Below, piece after piece: positions 1 to 11,855 of a stretch of 64,000 nt of DNA. The translations under genes and the position numbers were made by a program. Origin of the DNA: Sarcophilus harrisii (lineage: Eukaryota; Chordata; Mammalia; Dasyuromorphia; Dasyuridae); NCBI RefSeq assembly GCF_902635505.1, contig NC_045426.1, forward strand, positions 331,938,374-332,002,373, in the 5' to 3' direction. The notes beneath the pieces are model-generated. The model worked only from the letters and a program-made list of their open reading frames with translations. It was not told the origin of the DNA and made no database searches. The first letter of the stretch is position 1. Every line of letters starts with the position of its first letter.

Positions 1-1568
1 TTATTCAACCCTGTATGCTCTCTGGTACTCAGATCTGTCCTTTAGAAAAATCAGAGTTTTTGGCAATAAATGATCTTATAAAGATCCATCTTAGCTCTCA
101 TTCTCTGTTCATTCTATTAGCATTCACCAAGTATTTATTATCTTCCATGTTCTAAGGTTCCTTCCAACACTGACATTCCAAATGCTATTTTTTAACATTT
201 CATCCAGCTCTGATCTTTTGTGTTGTTGTTTCTAAAGTCCCTTATAGCTCTTAAGATATGCTTTAAAGATTATTATACTTCGAATATCAATAGTTAGGTG
301 ATTCCATATTCATTGGATTCAAGACTAAGATAGTTAAGCCAGTAGCCACATTGCATTTGCATTAAAGATAAATATTCTCTCACTTTTGCTTTTTTCTTTT
401 AAAATGTTTCAGTACAATGCTGTGTTAGTAAAAATAAATAAATCAAAGAAATTTTGTGGAAAAGTGGGATTAGTTGATATGGTAGATAGTGGAGAACCTG
501 ATCTATGAATGAAGCTGTTTCCTTGATGGAGTGGAGGGATAGGGCTCATGTGTATTGTGAGGGCACATATGCATGTAAGATACTTTGCAAACATTAAAGT
601 ACAGCAATTGTTATAAATCTAGAATCACCTGGCCTCAATTCTGGTGATTATTTCTTTTCTTCAGCTTTTTATTAACTCCTGCTTAGGTTCAAGCATGGTT
701 TATTCTTTACAGAAAGATTCCTAAGTGTTCTGGTAAATATTTAACAAATGGGCTGAAAGTGGGGGGAAGAAATGTATATATACCTTTAAATTTAATCTGC
801 ATTAAAATTTTTTCTGAATTCTATACAATCAATAAAATATCCAAGCCCTAATTTGTAGAGATTGTGGATTTCTGAAGTATAAAGTTCCATTGAAAATTTG
901 ACAATGGGTTTTCACAATCAAATTTGAGTCGGCTCCAGCATACCCTTGGAAGGGCATATTAAAGCTTGCAAAGGGACTTGTTATGACCTACAGTGCAACA
1001 GAGTAAAGGTTTGTCCCTGAAAAGAAAGGGCCATATATGGCATCTATTACTCAGTACTAAAAATAAATAAAAAATGGGAACATAGACATAATTTAAGTAG
1101 AATGGAATGAATTTGAGAAACTAAGGTTGGGAAGATTTCTGGTTGCTTAAATCAGAAGCAGAAAAGGGTACATTTGAAACATTACTTTCAGTAAACAGAT
1201 AATTCTTGTACTTTTTTATCTTTTTGTGTAAAGTACTCTAGAAAATTGTCAATTAAAATGTAAATGGTAACTATTATTCATTTAATTAACAGTATTAAAA
1301 GTAACAGAAGCTTATTGAATCTTTTAATTCAGATTTTTCTTAGTCAAAGATATTCTAAGTATTCAACAAATGCTCTGAATTTGGAGACGCCACTTGGGAT
1401 CTTAGAAAATTTGGCTGAACACTCTGAGTCTTATGTTACTGACTTGCAAAACAAGAATAATAATAACAACAACTCTACTTCTCTTATCTAGTTATTTTAG
1501 AAGTATTTTAAGTGATTGAGTGCTATATAAAATGTATGTTATATTCATTAGCATTTATCCTTATTTAA

Positions 1569-1802
1569 GGGCAGCTTGGTTGTTCAGTGGGTAGAACATC
1601 AGACCTAGAGTAAGGAAGACCCGAGTCCAAATGTGGACTCAAATACTTACTAGCTTACTAGGCAAGTTACTTAACCTCTCTTTGCCTTAATCTACTTCAG
1701 ATAGAATTGGAAAATCATTCCAGTATTTTGCCAAGAAAGCTCCACAGATAGGACTGTGGGTCATGATGAGTTGAATATGACCGAACAGCTGAATCACCAC
1801 AA
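1569..1802 (+). repeat. MAR1-type tRNA-derived SINE
   Basis: It starts with gggcagcttggttgttcagt and continues through a tRNA-like head (gagtccaaatgtggactc). It has the conserved cctctctttgcctt stretch and ends in an RTE-like tail (gggtcatgatgagttg ... gaccgaacagctgaa). The tail resembles the 3' end of RTE/BovB LINEs, which suggests mobilisation by RTE machinery. The copy is full length but diverged. The exact subfamily name needs a library search. Confidence 0.8.
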
Positions 1803-1924
1803 ATTCTTATGTGATTTGGTCTATATCTAGGAAAATAAACATCCTATCCTTCAATGACATATGAAAAAGGTCATGCCTATTTGATTCCCTTCTACTACAC
1901 ATTTAATAGCATATATTATTTTTA

Positions 1925-1961
1925 AATATTTAATATTAAATTAAATTTAATATTAAATATT
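1925..1961. repeat. Perfect AT-only inverted repeat, 18-bp arms
   Basis: The left arm aatatttaatattaaatt and the right arm aatttaatattaaatatt are exact reverse complements around a single base. The sequence could extrude as a cruciform but is probably only an AT-rich simple region. No gene lies next to it. Confidence 0.75.
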
Positions 1962-3829
1962 AAATTATTTAATAACATATAATATTTTAAAAATATTTTC
2001 TCTATGTTCTTTTTCTTCATGTTACTGACACTTGCTACTAATGCCTCCTTCTGTTAACACAGAAATTCCTTTTTTTGTAAAAGAGAAGAGCCAAACAAAA
2101 AAAAATGGACACATTGGTCATCATGACCAATTAGCCATACCTTTCATTTCTCTCCTTGTGCCCCTTGGGATACACACTTAGCAGTGGTTTTGCTTTGTCA
2201 GAAATAATGAAGAATCAGAAAGATACAGGATAATAGCTAGAATGGTAAGATCAGGTGAAAGTTTTTGAAGATGGGGAGACATAGCTGACTTTTAGGGAGC
2301 AAAGAAAGAGTCAATAGAAAGGCATAAAGGATAAGGGGGGGGGAAGTACTGATAGAGGAGACAGTCTATTGGAGAAGATAGCACAAATTTAAGTCAAGTG
2401 TTCATGTAGAATGGTTTTCCTTAGCAAGGAGAGAGTCACCTTTTCATGTGAGTTAGAGATAAAGAAAGAGATTGGAAGTCATTCAAGGCTGGCATTTGGC
2501 AATGCATGATTGGTGATAAGGCAAGGGATCAAGGTATTTAAGTGTAAAGACTAGTATAGAGTTTAAAGTGCATCCTCTACAGCGGTGATGCATTGGGAAA
2601 GATTTAAGGGGTATGATTATTCTATACTTGAAAAATTAGCAATGTGAGAAATTGAGATATTAGTATACTGAGGTATACTAATATCACAGCTAGAAAAAAT
2701 GGCCATGAATTAGGAACTGAATCTCCTGATCTAGTATAATGTCCTGGGAGTAAGTAGATAATGATCATCATCATCATCTGATAAATTTGAACAACAGGAA
2801 TGTTAGGTTGCTACTAAAAAGTGTGAGTGGGAGTCATGGAGTATTTCCACTACATCCATGACTTGAAGGAAAGGATATGAGTGAAAATGAAATCTGTGCT
2901 GGAAAAAATAACCAAGAATTTTGTAGCACCCACTTAGTGGGCTAGAGTGATATATATTGGAATTAGAGTTGAGAATAACTGAAGAAGGCATTTGTATTTG
3001 TACAAAATCCCAGGATTGGGATGAGAAAAATTTTTAAAGACATTGAAGAAATTTGAAGAAACATATGACTGGGTATGAGCATTCTGAACTCTGAGGAATT
3101 GATCCAGATGAATTATCAGGATTTAGACAAAGGATTATTGATCAGGGCAAGTGATTAGACTGTCCAAAGCCCTCCCTTAAGGTTCAAGCTCACAGCCAGA
3201 GGTAGTCTTTCTTGTGGAATCTAGATAGGCAGCCTAAAAAGTCAAAAATAATTCTGAACTACAAGTCAGTAGGCAAGAATTCTCACCATAAAGAAGTAGA
3301 TGGACAGCTCTAGAAGAACACTTAACTTTTTAATTCTTTAGTATCTTCAATTATAAAAGAGATGGTAATTACTGATAACAAGATGTTATGACAGTCAGTT
3401 AAGATGATAAATGTGAAAAGATTTGAAAAAGTAAGAACTACATGGAATGATTCAGAGTGAAAAAAGCAGAATCTGAAGACCATTATTTAAAATGAAATAA
3501 AACACAACAATGGCAGTAAATTAATATTCACACAATGACTAAAGTTTTTTTTTTACAAAAAGGATAAAGGGAATGAGGACCATGTAAATCTATTTGTAGA
3601 AAAGTTAATTTCAGTAAAGAATAGAAATTACACACATATAAAAATCATTAATCAGCTTTACATGAGTTTGAATTACTATTTTTCTTAGTGTCTTAGTCTA
3701 TATCTGACAATGGAAATCAAAATAAAGTTAATCCTTACCTGAGGAAAAATTAATAGTGTCTATTTATATAAATATAAATCATTGTTACTATTTGATCCCT
3801 TTGCTATGACCAGTATCCTTTCATCCCAC

Positions 3830-3831
3830 AG
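3830..3831 (+). other. Predicted splice acceptor before OR coding exon 1
   Basis: A pyrimidine-rich run ending tttcatcccacag lies 18 bases before the chosen ATG. OR genes usually have non-coding 5' exons spliced to a single coding exon, so this AG probably opens the coding exon. The aligned position in the pseudogene at 19.25 kb also keeps an AG (cccatag). Confidence 0.6.
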
Positions 3832-3849
3832 GTGACACAGAAAATAACT

Positions 3850-4791
3850 ATGGACAAGGGGAATTACACTATTGTAACTGAGTTTTTTCTGGTGGGGCTT
3901 TCTCATTACCCAGGCCTCCAAATATGCCTTTATGTGCTTTGTTTATTGATGTACTTGGTGATCCTGTTGGGAAATAGCATCCTCATTATTATCAGCATCA
4001 TGGATCCCCACCTTCACACCCCAATGTACTTTTTCCTTGGGAATCTCTCCTTCTTGGATATCTGTTACACTTCCTCCTTCATTCCTAAGATTCTGATTAA
4101 TTTTACATCTCAAAGAAAATCCATTTCTTTCATTGGATGTACATTACAGATGGTTATTTCTCTTGGATTGGGGTGCACAGAATGCATTCTCCTGGCAGTT
4201 ATGGCCTATGACAGGTATGTAGCCATCTGCAATCCCCTGAGATACACCATCATCATGAACAAGGGACTTTGTGCACAAATGGCAGCTTGGACCTGGATAG
4301 CAGGATTTCTCATTTCCCTGGTGCAAACTGTGCTTGCCATGATAAAACCTTTTTGTGGGAATATCATTGATCATATTACCTGTGAGATCTTGGCCCTTCT
4401 CAAGCTTATTTGTGTAGACATATCCCTCAATGTGTTTATCATGACAATTGCAAGTATTGTTATCTTAATCAGTCCTCTGCTGCTCATTTTCATTTCTTAT
4501 GTTTTCATCCTTGTCACTATTCTGAGAATTAACTCTAGGGAAGGGAGAAAAAAGGCCTTTTCCACTTGTTCAGCCCACCTAACTGTGGTGATCTTGTTCT
4601 ATGGCTCTGCCCTTTTCATGTATATGAAACCCAAGTCCAAAGACACGAAGACTTCTGATGAGATCATTGTGCTTTCCTATGGGGTAGTGACCCCAATGCT
4701 GAACCCTATCATCTACAGCCTGAGGAACAAAGAGGTGAAAGGGGCTGTGAAGAAAGTTCTATTCAGAAATCTCTTTTTACAGAATATATGA
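3850..4791 (+). CDS. OR13D1-like: Olfactory receptor, family 13 (OR13D1-like), intact
   Basis: A 313-residue class II OR, the usual length, in a single exon with no break. It should sense odorants on the cilia of olfactory neurons through G-olf. Seven membrane segments are evident. Landmarks: N-glycosylation site NYT at residues 5-7; GN of TM1 at 41-42; LHTPMYFF at 55-62; [10 protein letters not shown] at 118-127; [10 protein letters not shown] at 235-244; PMLNPIIY at 282-289; conserved Cys97 with Cys169 and Cys178. An open frame runs upstream to a GTG at 3832, but vertebrates do not normally start there; the ATG at 3850 matches the start of the paralogue at 29928 and gives the same length. 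The short N-terminus and the [10 protein letters not shown] tail resemble human OR13D1 as I remember it. A possible AATAAA lies at 5059-5064. OR13 family is near certain; the D subfamily is likely. Confidence 0.95.
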   Translation: MDKGNYTIVTEFFLVGLSHYPGLQICLYVLCLLMYLVILLGNSILIIISIMDPHLHTPMYFFLGNLSFLDICYTSSFIPKILINFTSQRKSISFIGCTLQMVISLGLGCTECILLAVMAYDRYVAICNPLRYTIIMNKGLCAQMAAWTWIAGFLISLVQTVLAMIKPFCGNIIDHITCEILALLKLICVDISLNVFIMTIASIVILISPLLLIFISYVFILVTILRINSREGRKKAFSTCSAHLTVVILFYGSALFMYMKPKSKDTKTSDEIIVLSYGVVTPMLNPIIYSLRNKEVKGAVKKVLFRNLFLQNI

Positions 4792-5167
4792 CAAATATCA
4801 AGGTTTTTAGCCTTCTTCTTTTGCGTGGGGGATAGCACTATTGTCTCTTTTGTCATGTAAGACTGTTGGCAAAGCCAAATTTGTAATTACTATTCTTTTG
4901 CACACAATTTACAGATTTTTCAAATATATCTTATTTCTACTCATTTTACAACTATGTGGCTTGTGAATATTGCCACTTTATATCCTCTGGTTTATTCTGT
5001 TTTTTGCTAAAATAAGTGTCTCATACTCACACACTCACATACTGAATGATCATTAGTTAATAAAAAATATTTGCTACTGACTAATTTAGTTATATTTATA
5101 ATATAATTATGATATTTAGAGAAATTATCAAAAATTTTAAAAATACTTAAGCTTTCTATTTGAATAC

Positions 5168-5415
5168 AGCAAACTCTCACAGTGAATAGAACGCTGGGCC
5201 TGGACTCAAGAAGACCTGAGTTTAAATTCAGTCTCAGACTTAATTTCTATGTGATGCTGAGCAAATTACTTAACTTCTGTCTTCCTCAGTTTCCTCAATT
5301 ATAAAATGGGGATCATAATGTGTGAGAATCATATGAAATGATTCCTATAAAATCCTTCGTACAGTGTCTACTACATAGTATATGCTTTGAAATTACTTGT
5401 TTCCTTCCTTTCACT
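5168..5415 (+). repeat. CORE-SINE / MIR-THER1-type SINE
   Basis: A tRNA-like head (gcctggactcaagaagacct) is followed by tcagtttcctcaattataaaa and by an L2-like tail near 5360-5400 (ctactacatagtatatgctt). This is the MIR/THER1 architecture, with a 3' end shared with L2. The stretch from 4792 to 5165 before it is the OR 3' flank with nothing else recognised. Confidence 0.75.
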
Positions 5416-5419
5416 TCCC

Positions 5420-6480
5420 AGGGAATCTGTGTAATTATGCCTTTGAGAGATTCAAGAGGGGGAAGAGACTAAGGAAAGTTTCACACTTTAGCTACAGTCT
5501 GTTAACCATGCTGTCTATAGAGATAGTGAGGCACAGAAAGGACTAGAAGATTTTTCCCTGAAAATATAATTTAAAAATCTAATCTTGTGAAGAAACATTT
5601 TTTAAGTTCCATATTTTTACCTTCCCCCCATACCCTCCGTCACCCATTGAGAAGGCAAGAAGTAGAATAACCATTGTATATATGAAATCATAAAAAAATA
5701 TATTCCCCACTTCCAAAAAAGGAGAGGGAGGGGGGAAAGGAAGGTAAGGAGACAGGGAGAAAGGGAGAGGGAGATTGAGAAAAGAGACAGAGAGACAGAA
5801 ACAGAGATAAAGAGACAGAAGAAAAATATTATGATCTGCACTCGGAGTTTAATACCTCTCTGTAAGTGGATAGCATTTTTCATCAAGAATCCTCTAGAAT
5901 TGTGTTTCATCAAGAATTCTTTAGAACTGATCTGAGTTCCTAAGTATTTCATAGTTGATTATGTTTATATTTTCATTACTGTATGCTTTGTTTTCCTAGT
6001 TCTGTTCACTTCACTTTAAATCAGTTCATATAAGTTGAAGAAACATTATGAAGAAAATCCTTGATGTACTTTGAAAGCTATATTAAATGCACTGAGGAGT
6101 GAAATTGTAACCAGAACTAAGAAGTCAAAAGTAGCAGTGAAAGATAGAGATGATTCAAGCAGTAATCTTTTTAATAAGCAACATATATTAAAAAATTATT
6201 TATGGTTTTTCTTGTTGGCGACATTCACTCGGTAAGCTAAATATTTATTTATGCCTAGAAAATTGAAGAATTCATATAGAGAGAAATGAGAAAAATCTAA
6301 TGAAAAAAGAAATCTTTCCAGATTATATATTTTAAACAAAATTAATAAACTCTTTTGGAATATAGGTAATAAGTGACCTTTTTATATTGATATATATATA
6401 TATAATATATAAATATATTATTGAGAAAATATATATTGAGATATTATAATTTTCATGATTAATGTAGAAATTTCAGATTA
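5420..6480. other. Intergenic stretch without recognised gene
   Basis: It holds a purine-rich run at about 5715-5825 (gagaga/aaagag), which creates a spurious reverse reading frame at 5617-5952, and a TA-rich simple run at 6388-6435. I see no coding signal or clear element elsewhere. Confidence 0.6.
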
Positions 6481-6487
6481 TTATACT

Positions 6488-6722
6488 GGGCCTGGAGTCA
6501 AGAAGCTTCATCTTCCAGAGTACAAATCAGGCCTCAGACCCTCAGATTCTGGGCAAGTCACTTAATCCTGTTTGTCTCAATAACTTCATCTGCAAAATGA
6601 GCTAGAGAAGGAAAGCTCAGTCTAGTATTTTTGTCAAGAACACCCCAAATGGACTCATATATGAGTCCATTTGACTGAGAGAGACTGAGAGTCCAACATG
6701 ACTGAAAGAACTTAACAACAAT
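6488..6722 (+). repeat. MAR1-type SINE with internal palindrome
   Basis: The SINE head is at tgggcctggagtcaag, the middle at gggcaagtcacttaatcc, and the RTE-like tail at caacatgactgaaagaactt, ending in an AACAA-like tail. The usual caaatggggtcac segment is replaced by a perfect 26-bp palindrome at 6647-6672. Confidence 0.8.
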
Positions 6723-6724
6723 CA

Positions 6725-8870
6725 GATCATATTCTTTGACTTCCTTAGAACCTGAGATAAGGATGAAAAAAGGTGTTGCCATGCCATATAGCAATCATAA
6801 ACCACCACTTGTGCAGCCATTCCCCAATCGATAGCCATTTTCTCAATTTTCAATTCTTTGCCACCACAAAAAGAATTGGTATAGATATTTTTGTACAAAT
6901 GGCTCTTTTTCTTTTCTTTTTTTTCCTTTGGGAAACAAACTTGGTAGTGACATTGAAGGGTCAAAGAGTACACATAGTTTTATAGCTTTGTTCTGCAGAA
7001 TGGATCATTTCATAACATTAGCAACAATACATTAGTGTCTCGATTTTTCCCACAACCCATCCAACATTTGTAATTTTCTTTTTCTATTATATTAAATAAA
7101 ATAATAGATATGGAATTATGTAGAAAAGTTGTTTTAATTTGAATCTGTCTAATCAATAGTGATTTAGAAAAATGTTTCATATGACAACAAATAATCTTAA
7201 TTACTTCAACTGAAACTGTTTATATCCTTTGACAAATATCAGTTTGAGTAGCTCTTATTTTTACAAATTTAACTCAGTTCTCTATATATTTGGGAAATGA
7301 GGCCTTTATCAGAAAAAAATTATGATAAATCAGCTTATTTATTACTGTTATAAATAACAGTTATTAATTACTAATTGTGTATTTCCTTCCATCCTATTTT
7401 CCCCTACTCTCCTTTTCTCTTTTCTCCCTTTCTCCTTTCATCCTATTCATCTTCAAAAGTATTTTGCTTCTGATTACCACCTTCCCTTACTCTGCTCTTC
7501 CTTCCATCAGCATTATGCTTCTCTTTTATCCTCTTCCCCTCCATCTTCCCCATAGGGTAAGATAGATTTCTGTACCCAACTGTGTATATATGTTATTCCC
7601 TCTTTAAAACAATTCTGATGGAATTAAGATTCAAGTGCTTCCTTCACAATCTCTCCCATCTCCCCCTTCAAGAGCTTCAAAAAGCTCTTTTGTCCTTTTT
7701 TTATGTGAGAAAATTCACCCCATTCTATCTTTCCCTTTCCTTTTCCCTTTCTCCCATTGCATTTCTATTTCTCACTTATGGATTTTTTTTCCTTAGATTA
7801 TGATTCCATCATACTCAACTAACTCATACTCTGTCCTATATGTTTGTATACATCTTCTAATTGATAATGATGGTAAAGTTCCTAAAAGTTACAGGTACCA
7901 TCTTTCCACACAGGAATGTATTTATGATGAATCTCTTATGATTCTTTTTCATGTTTATCTTTTGATTTTTCTTGAATTTTCTCTTGATTTCTGTAACTGA
8001 AAGTCAGATTTTCTCTTTACCTGTGCTCCTTTCATCAGAAATTCTTAAAAAAATCCTCTGTTTCATTAAATATTCACTTGAACTATCTATTGAACTCTTG
8101 AACTATTATACTTGGTTTTGCTAGGCAGGTGATTCTTGCTTGTAATATTAATGTCTTTGCCCTCTGGAATATCATATTCCAAACCTGATCCTTTATTGTA
8201 GAAACTGGTAAATCTTGAGTAATTCTGACTGTAGCCTCATGATGTTTGAATTGTTTTTTTCTGAATTCTTGCAACATATTCTCATTGACCTGAGAGCTCT
8301 GAAAATTAGCTGTGATATCCTTCTGAGTTTTTATTTTGGGATCTCTTTAAGGAAGCTATCAGTGGATTCTTTCAATTTCTATTTTACCCTCTGGCTCTAG
8401 AATATCAAAAAACTTTTCCCTCAATAATTATATGAAATATGATGTCTAGGCCTTTTTTTAAATCAAAGCTTTCAAGTAATTTAATAATTCTTAAATTCTC
8501 CCTCCTACACCTATATTCCTGATGAATTATTTTTCCAATGAGATAAATCATATTTTTGCTCTTTTTTCATTCTTTTGATTTTATTTTATTGTTTCTTAAT
8601 GTCTCATAGACTGATTAACTTCTATTTGGACAATTCTAACTTTTAATTAATTATTTTCTGGAATTAATTTTTGTACCTTCTTTTCCATTTGGCCAATTCT
8701 TTTTAAGGAGTTAATTCCTTCAGTGAATTGCATAGCTCTTTTTTCTTTTTGCCCTTTTTTCTTTTTAAGGATATCTTCTCTTCAGTAGACTTGTGTGCCA
8801 CTTTTATCATTTGACCTATTCTGTATCTTAAAGTATTTTCTTTTCTTTTATATACATACTCAGAGAGAGA
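6725..8870 (-). mobile_element. HAL1-like (half-L1) retrotransposon, copy A
   Basis: Read on the minus strand: an ORF1 coiled-coil region (about 8850-8400), then the ORF1p C-terminal domain at 8083-8277 (ATVRITQDLPVST, AKTLILQARITCLAKPS, aligning with human L1 ORF1p IRLTADLSAETL and YPAKLS). Next comes a spacer (about 8000-7375), followed directly by the tail of L1 ORF2 (about 7330-6790). The endonuclease and reverse transcriptase parts are absent. The junction near 7330-7375 matches those of copies B and C, so the gap is a family feature. The copy is diverged and has lost its 3' UTR. Such elements depend on L1 proteins supplied in trans. Confidence 0.7.
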
Positions 8871-9687
8871 AAGAGAAAGGTTATGTATGTACATACTTTT
8901 TAAATATATTTCCATATGATTCATATTGGGAAAGAAAAATTAGAACGAAAAGAAAAAAAGATGAGGGGGGACAAAAGAAAAAAAAAGTGAAAATAGTATG
9001 TTGCCATTGTTTATTTTCAGTCTCCATAGTTCTCTCTCAGGATAAGAGTGTTTTCCAGCAAAAGTTTATTGGTATTGACTTGGATCACTAAATTGCTGAG
9101 AAGAGCCAAGAACATTACACAATCTTGTTGTTGCTGTCTACTATGTTTTCCTGGTTCTTCTTGCTTCACTCACCATCAATTCATGTAAATCTTTCCAAGT
9201 TACTCTAAAATCAGCCTGTTCACTATTTTTATAGAGCAATAATATTCCATGAATTTCATATATCTTAACTTATTCAGGCATTTCCCAGTTTTTGGGCATC
9301 CACTCACTTTCCAATTCTTTTTCACAACAAAAGAGCTACTAAAAACATTTTTGCCCATATGGTTTCTGTTTTCCTCTTTTATGACTTTATGATACAGATC
9401 CCATAGTAGCTGCTGGATCAAAAGATATGCACAGTTTTAATAGCCCTTTGGGCATAGGTCCAAATTGCTCTCCACAATGGTTGAAACAGTTCACAACTCT
9501 TCCAACAATGCATTAGTATCCTAGTTTTCCCACAACCCCTCCTGCCACCTTAGCCAATCTTAGAGGTGTGAGATGGTACCTCAGAGCTGTTTTAATTTGC
9601 ATTTCTCTAATCAATAGAAAATTAGAACTTTTTTTCCCTGACTATAGATGGCTTTAATTTCTTTAACTGAAAATCGTCTGTTCTGTT

Positions 9688-9890
9688 TAATATATATTGG
9701 ATTGCTTGCCATATAGTGGAAGGGGTGGGGAAAAGAAGAAGAAAAACTGAAACACAAGGCTATGGAAGGGCCAGTGTTGTCAAATTGTCCATGCATTTAT
9801 TTTAAAAATAAAAAGCTTTATTTTAAAATAAAAGGCAAATCACATCAATAAAACATAAAACAATAATAATAATAAATTTTAGAAAGAAAA
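9688..9890 (+). mobile_element. 5'-truncated L1 3' end nested in the reverse L1
   Basis: An L1 3' UTR in the opposite orientation ends with the typical tccatgcat ... aataaaaagcttt motif and an A-rich tail. The 9-bp tgttctgtt occurs at 9679-9687 and again at 9891-9899, consistent with a target-site duplication. The host L1 text resumes after it (catatcctttgacca). Confidence 0.8.
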
Positions 9891-10644
9891 TGTTCTGTTC
9901 ATATCCTTTGACCACATTATTAATTGGAGGATGACTTGTATTCTTATAAATTTGACTCAGTTCTCTATATATAGAAATAAGGCCTTTATCAGAAATAGTG
10001 GCTACAAAATTTTTTTCCCCAATTTTCTATTTTCCTTCTAATCTTGGCTGCATTGATTTTGTTTGTGCAAAACATTCTTAATCTAATGTAATTAAAATTA
10101 CCTTTTTTGCATTTCATATTTTTCTCTAATTCTTCTTTGGTCATAAATTCCTTTCTTTTCCAGAGATCTGTTGGGTAAACCATCCCTCAATCACCTAATT
10201 TGTTTTTGTATCATCCTAAATGTGTACTCATTTTGACCTTATTTTGGTAGGGGATGTGAGATGTTGGTCTAAAGCTAGTTTTTGATATACTCCTTTCCAG
10301 TGTTGCCTGCAAGTTTTTTTCAAATAATGAATTCTCATTCCACAAGTTGAAGCCTTTGAGTTTAATCAAATAATAGATTCCTATAATCATTGATTATTGT
10401 GTCTTGGGCACTTAACCTGATCTTGGGCACTGATCCATCTCTCTATTTCTTGCCCAGTACCAGATAGTTTTGATATGTGCTACTTTATCATACACTTTTA
10501 AGTCTGGTAGAGTTAGACCACCTTCTTTGCAATTTTTTAAAATTCCCTTGATATTCTTAACCTTCTAATCTTCCAGATGAATTTTGTTATTTCTTATTTT
10601 TCTAGCTCTATAAAATAGTTTTTGGCAGTTAGATTGATAAGTGG

Positions 10645-10895
10645 CTGCTGGGGTCTAATTCAGATAAGCAGAATAGATCCCTTCATGTGAGAGGATGATA
10701 ATGATACAAGGCAACTGAGAGGCAGTTGTGTTCTCTGACCTCTTTCCTCTTCCCTCCAATTTATTTCATTCCCAATCCACAAGCAATATCTGTGTCAGTA
10801 AAAGCTGATTTGCAATTCCTTCAAGGGTATTATGATTCACAGCTGTGAGAGCTTTTGGAGAATTGACCTGCTCTTCACACAGGCATGGTTCTTAA
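10645..10895. mobile_element. Foreign segment in L1, possible old solo LTR
   Basis: About 250 bases here do not match L1 ORF2, which stops before and resumes at taccatcatatcat (10898). The segment runs roughly from tg(gctgctgggg) to (cttaa)ca, as an LTR would, but no target duplication or polyadenylation structure is evident and some L1 sequence is missing at the site. LTR identity is a guess; an unrelated filler or another repeat is possible. Confidence 0.3.
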
Positions 10896-11855
10896 CATAC
10901 CATCATATCATTTGCAAAGAGTAATAGTCTTATTTCCTCATGCCTTCTCTAATTCTTTCTTTTTTTCTCTTCCTACTGCTAAAGCCAACATTTCTAGAAC
11001 AATGAATGATAAATTATAGGGGTGATAACAGACATCTTTGTTTCACCCCTGATCTGTCAGGGATGCTTCTTGCTTATTCTCATTATATAAAATACTTGCT
11101 GATAGTTTTAGAGAGATGTTGCTTGTCATTTAAGAAAAACTTTATTCCTTTATTGCTCTCAGTGTTTTTAATAGGAATTGCTGCGATATTTCATAAAAAG
11201 CTTTTTTCTGAATCTAATTGAGATTATCACATGATTTCTATTAGTTTTGTTATTGATATAGTCAATTATGTTGATAGTTTTCCTGGTATCTCCTGCTGAG
11301 ATATTGTTATAATCTCTTTGCTAATATTTTATTTTAAATTTTTCCACCAATATCCATTAGGGAGATTGGTCAATGATTCTATTTCTCTGTTTTGACTCTT
11401 CCTGGTTTGGAAATTAGCACTATATCTGTGTCATAAAAGGAATTTGAAAGGACTCTGTCTTTACCTATTTTACCAAATACTTTATATAGTATTAAAATTA
11501 ATTGTTCTTTAAATGTGTTGTAAAATTCTCTTGTAAATCCATCTGGCCCTGGAGATGTTGTTAGGAAGATCATTGATGGCTTGTTCAATTTCTTTTTTTT
11601 TATAAAATGGGATTATTTTAGTATTTTATTTCCTCCTCTATTAATCCATGCAATTTTTATTTCTATAAATATCCATCCATTTCGATTAGATTGTTAGATG
11701 TAGCACCTGATTATTACTTTAATTTCTTCTTCACTGGTGGTAAATTCACCCTTTTCATTTTTGAAGGCTGCTAATTTGGTTTTCTTCTTTTCCTTTTTTA
11801 ATCAAACTAATCAAAGGGTTACTCGTTTTGCTATTTTTTTTTTCATAAAACCAAC

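Larger units (their letters stand above)
1..5100 (+). repeat. Tandem OR unit 1 (5' edge cut by window)
   Basis: This block carries the first intact OR and resembles the blocks around 14.5-20.1, 23.4-34.3 and 47.9-59.5 kb. Two anchors are visible. The text near 85-185 (ctctgttcattctatta and what follows) recurs near 14860-14950. The 190 bases before the OR coding exon (tgctatgaccagt) recur at 19235-19255. Outside the OR, a SINE at 1569-1802 and a small palindrome, I see no gene or recognisable element in 1-1560 or 1970-3800. Block limits are approximate because the alignment was done by eye. Confidence 0.55.

Noticed and set aside
1569-1802. tRNA gene
   Set aside because: The tRNA-like part belongs to the SINE head. 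No intact cloverleaf or anticodon arm could be drawn, and the same head recurs in many copies.
5617-5952. 111-codon reverse reading frame
   Set aside because: It is driven by a purine-rich low-complexity run; the middle is Ser/Leu repeat without any domain and the flanks show no gene structure.
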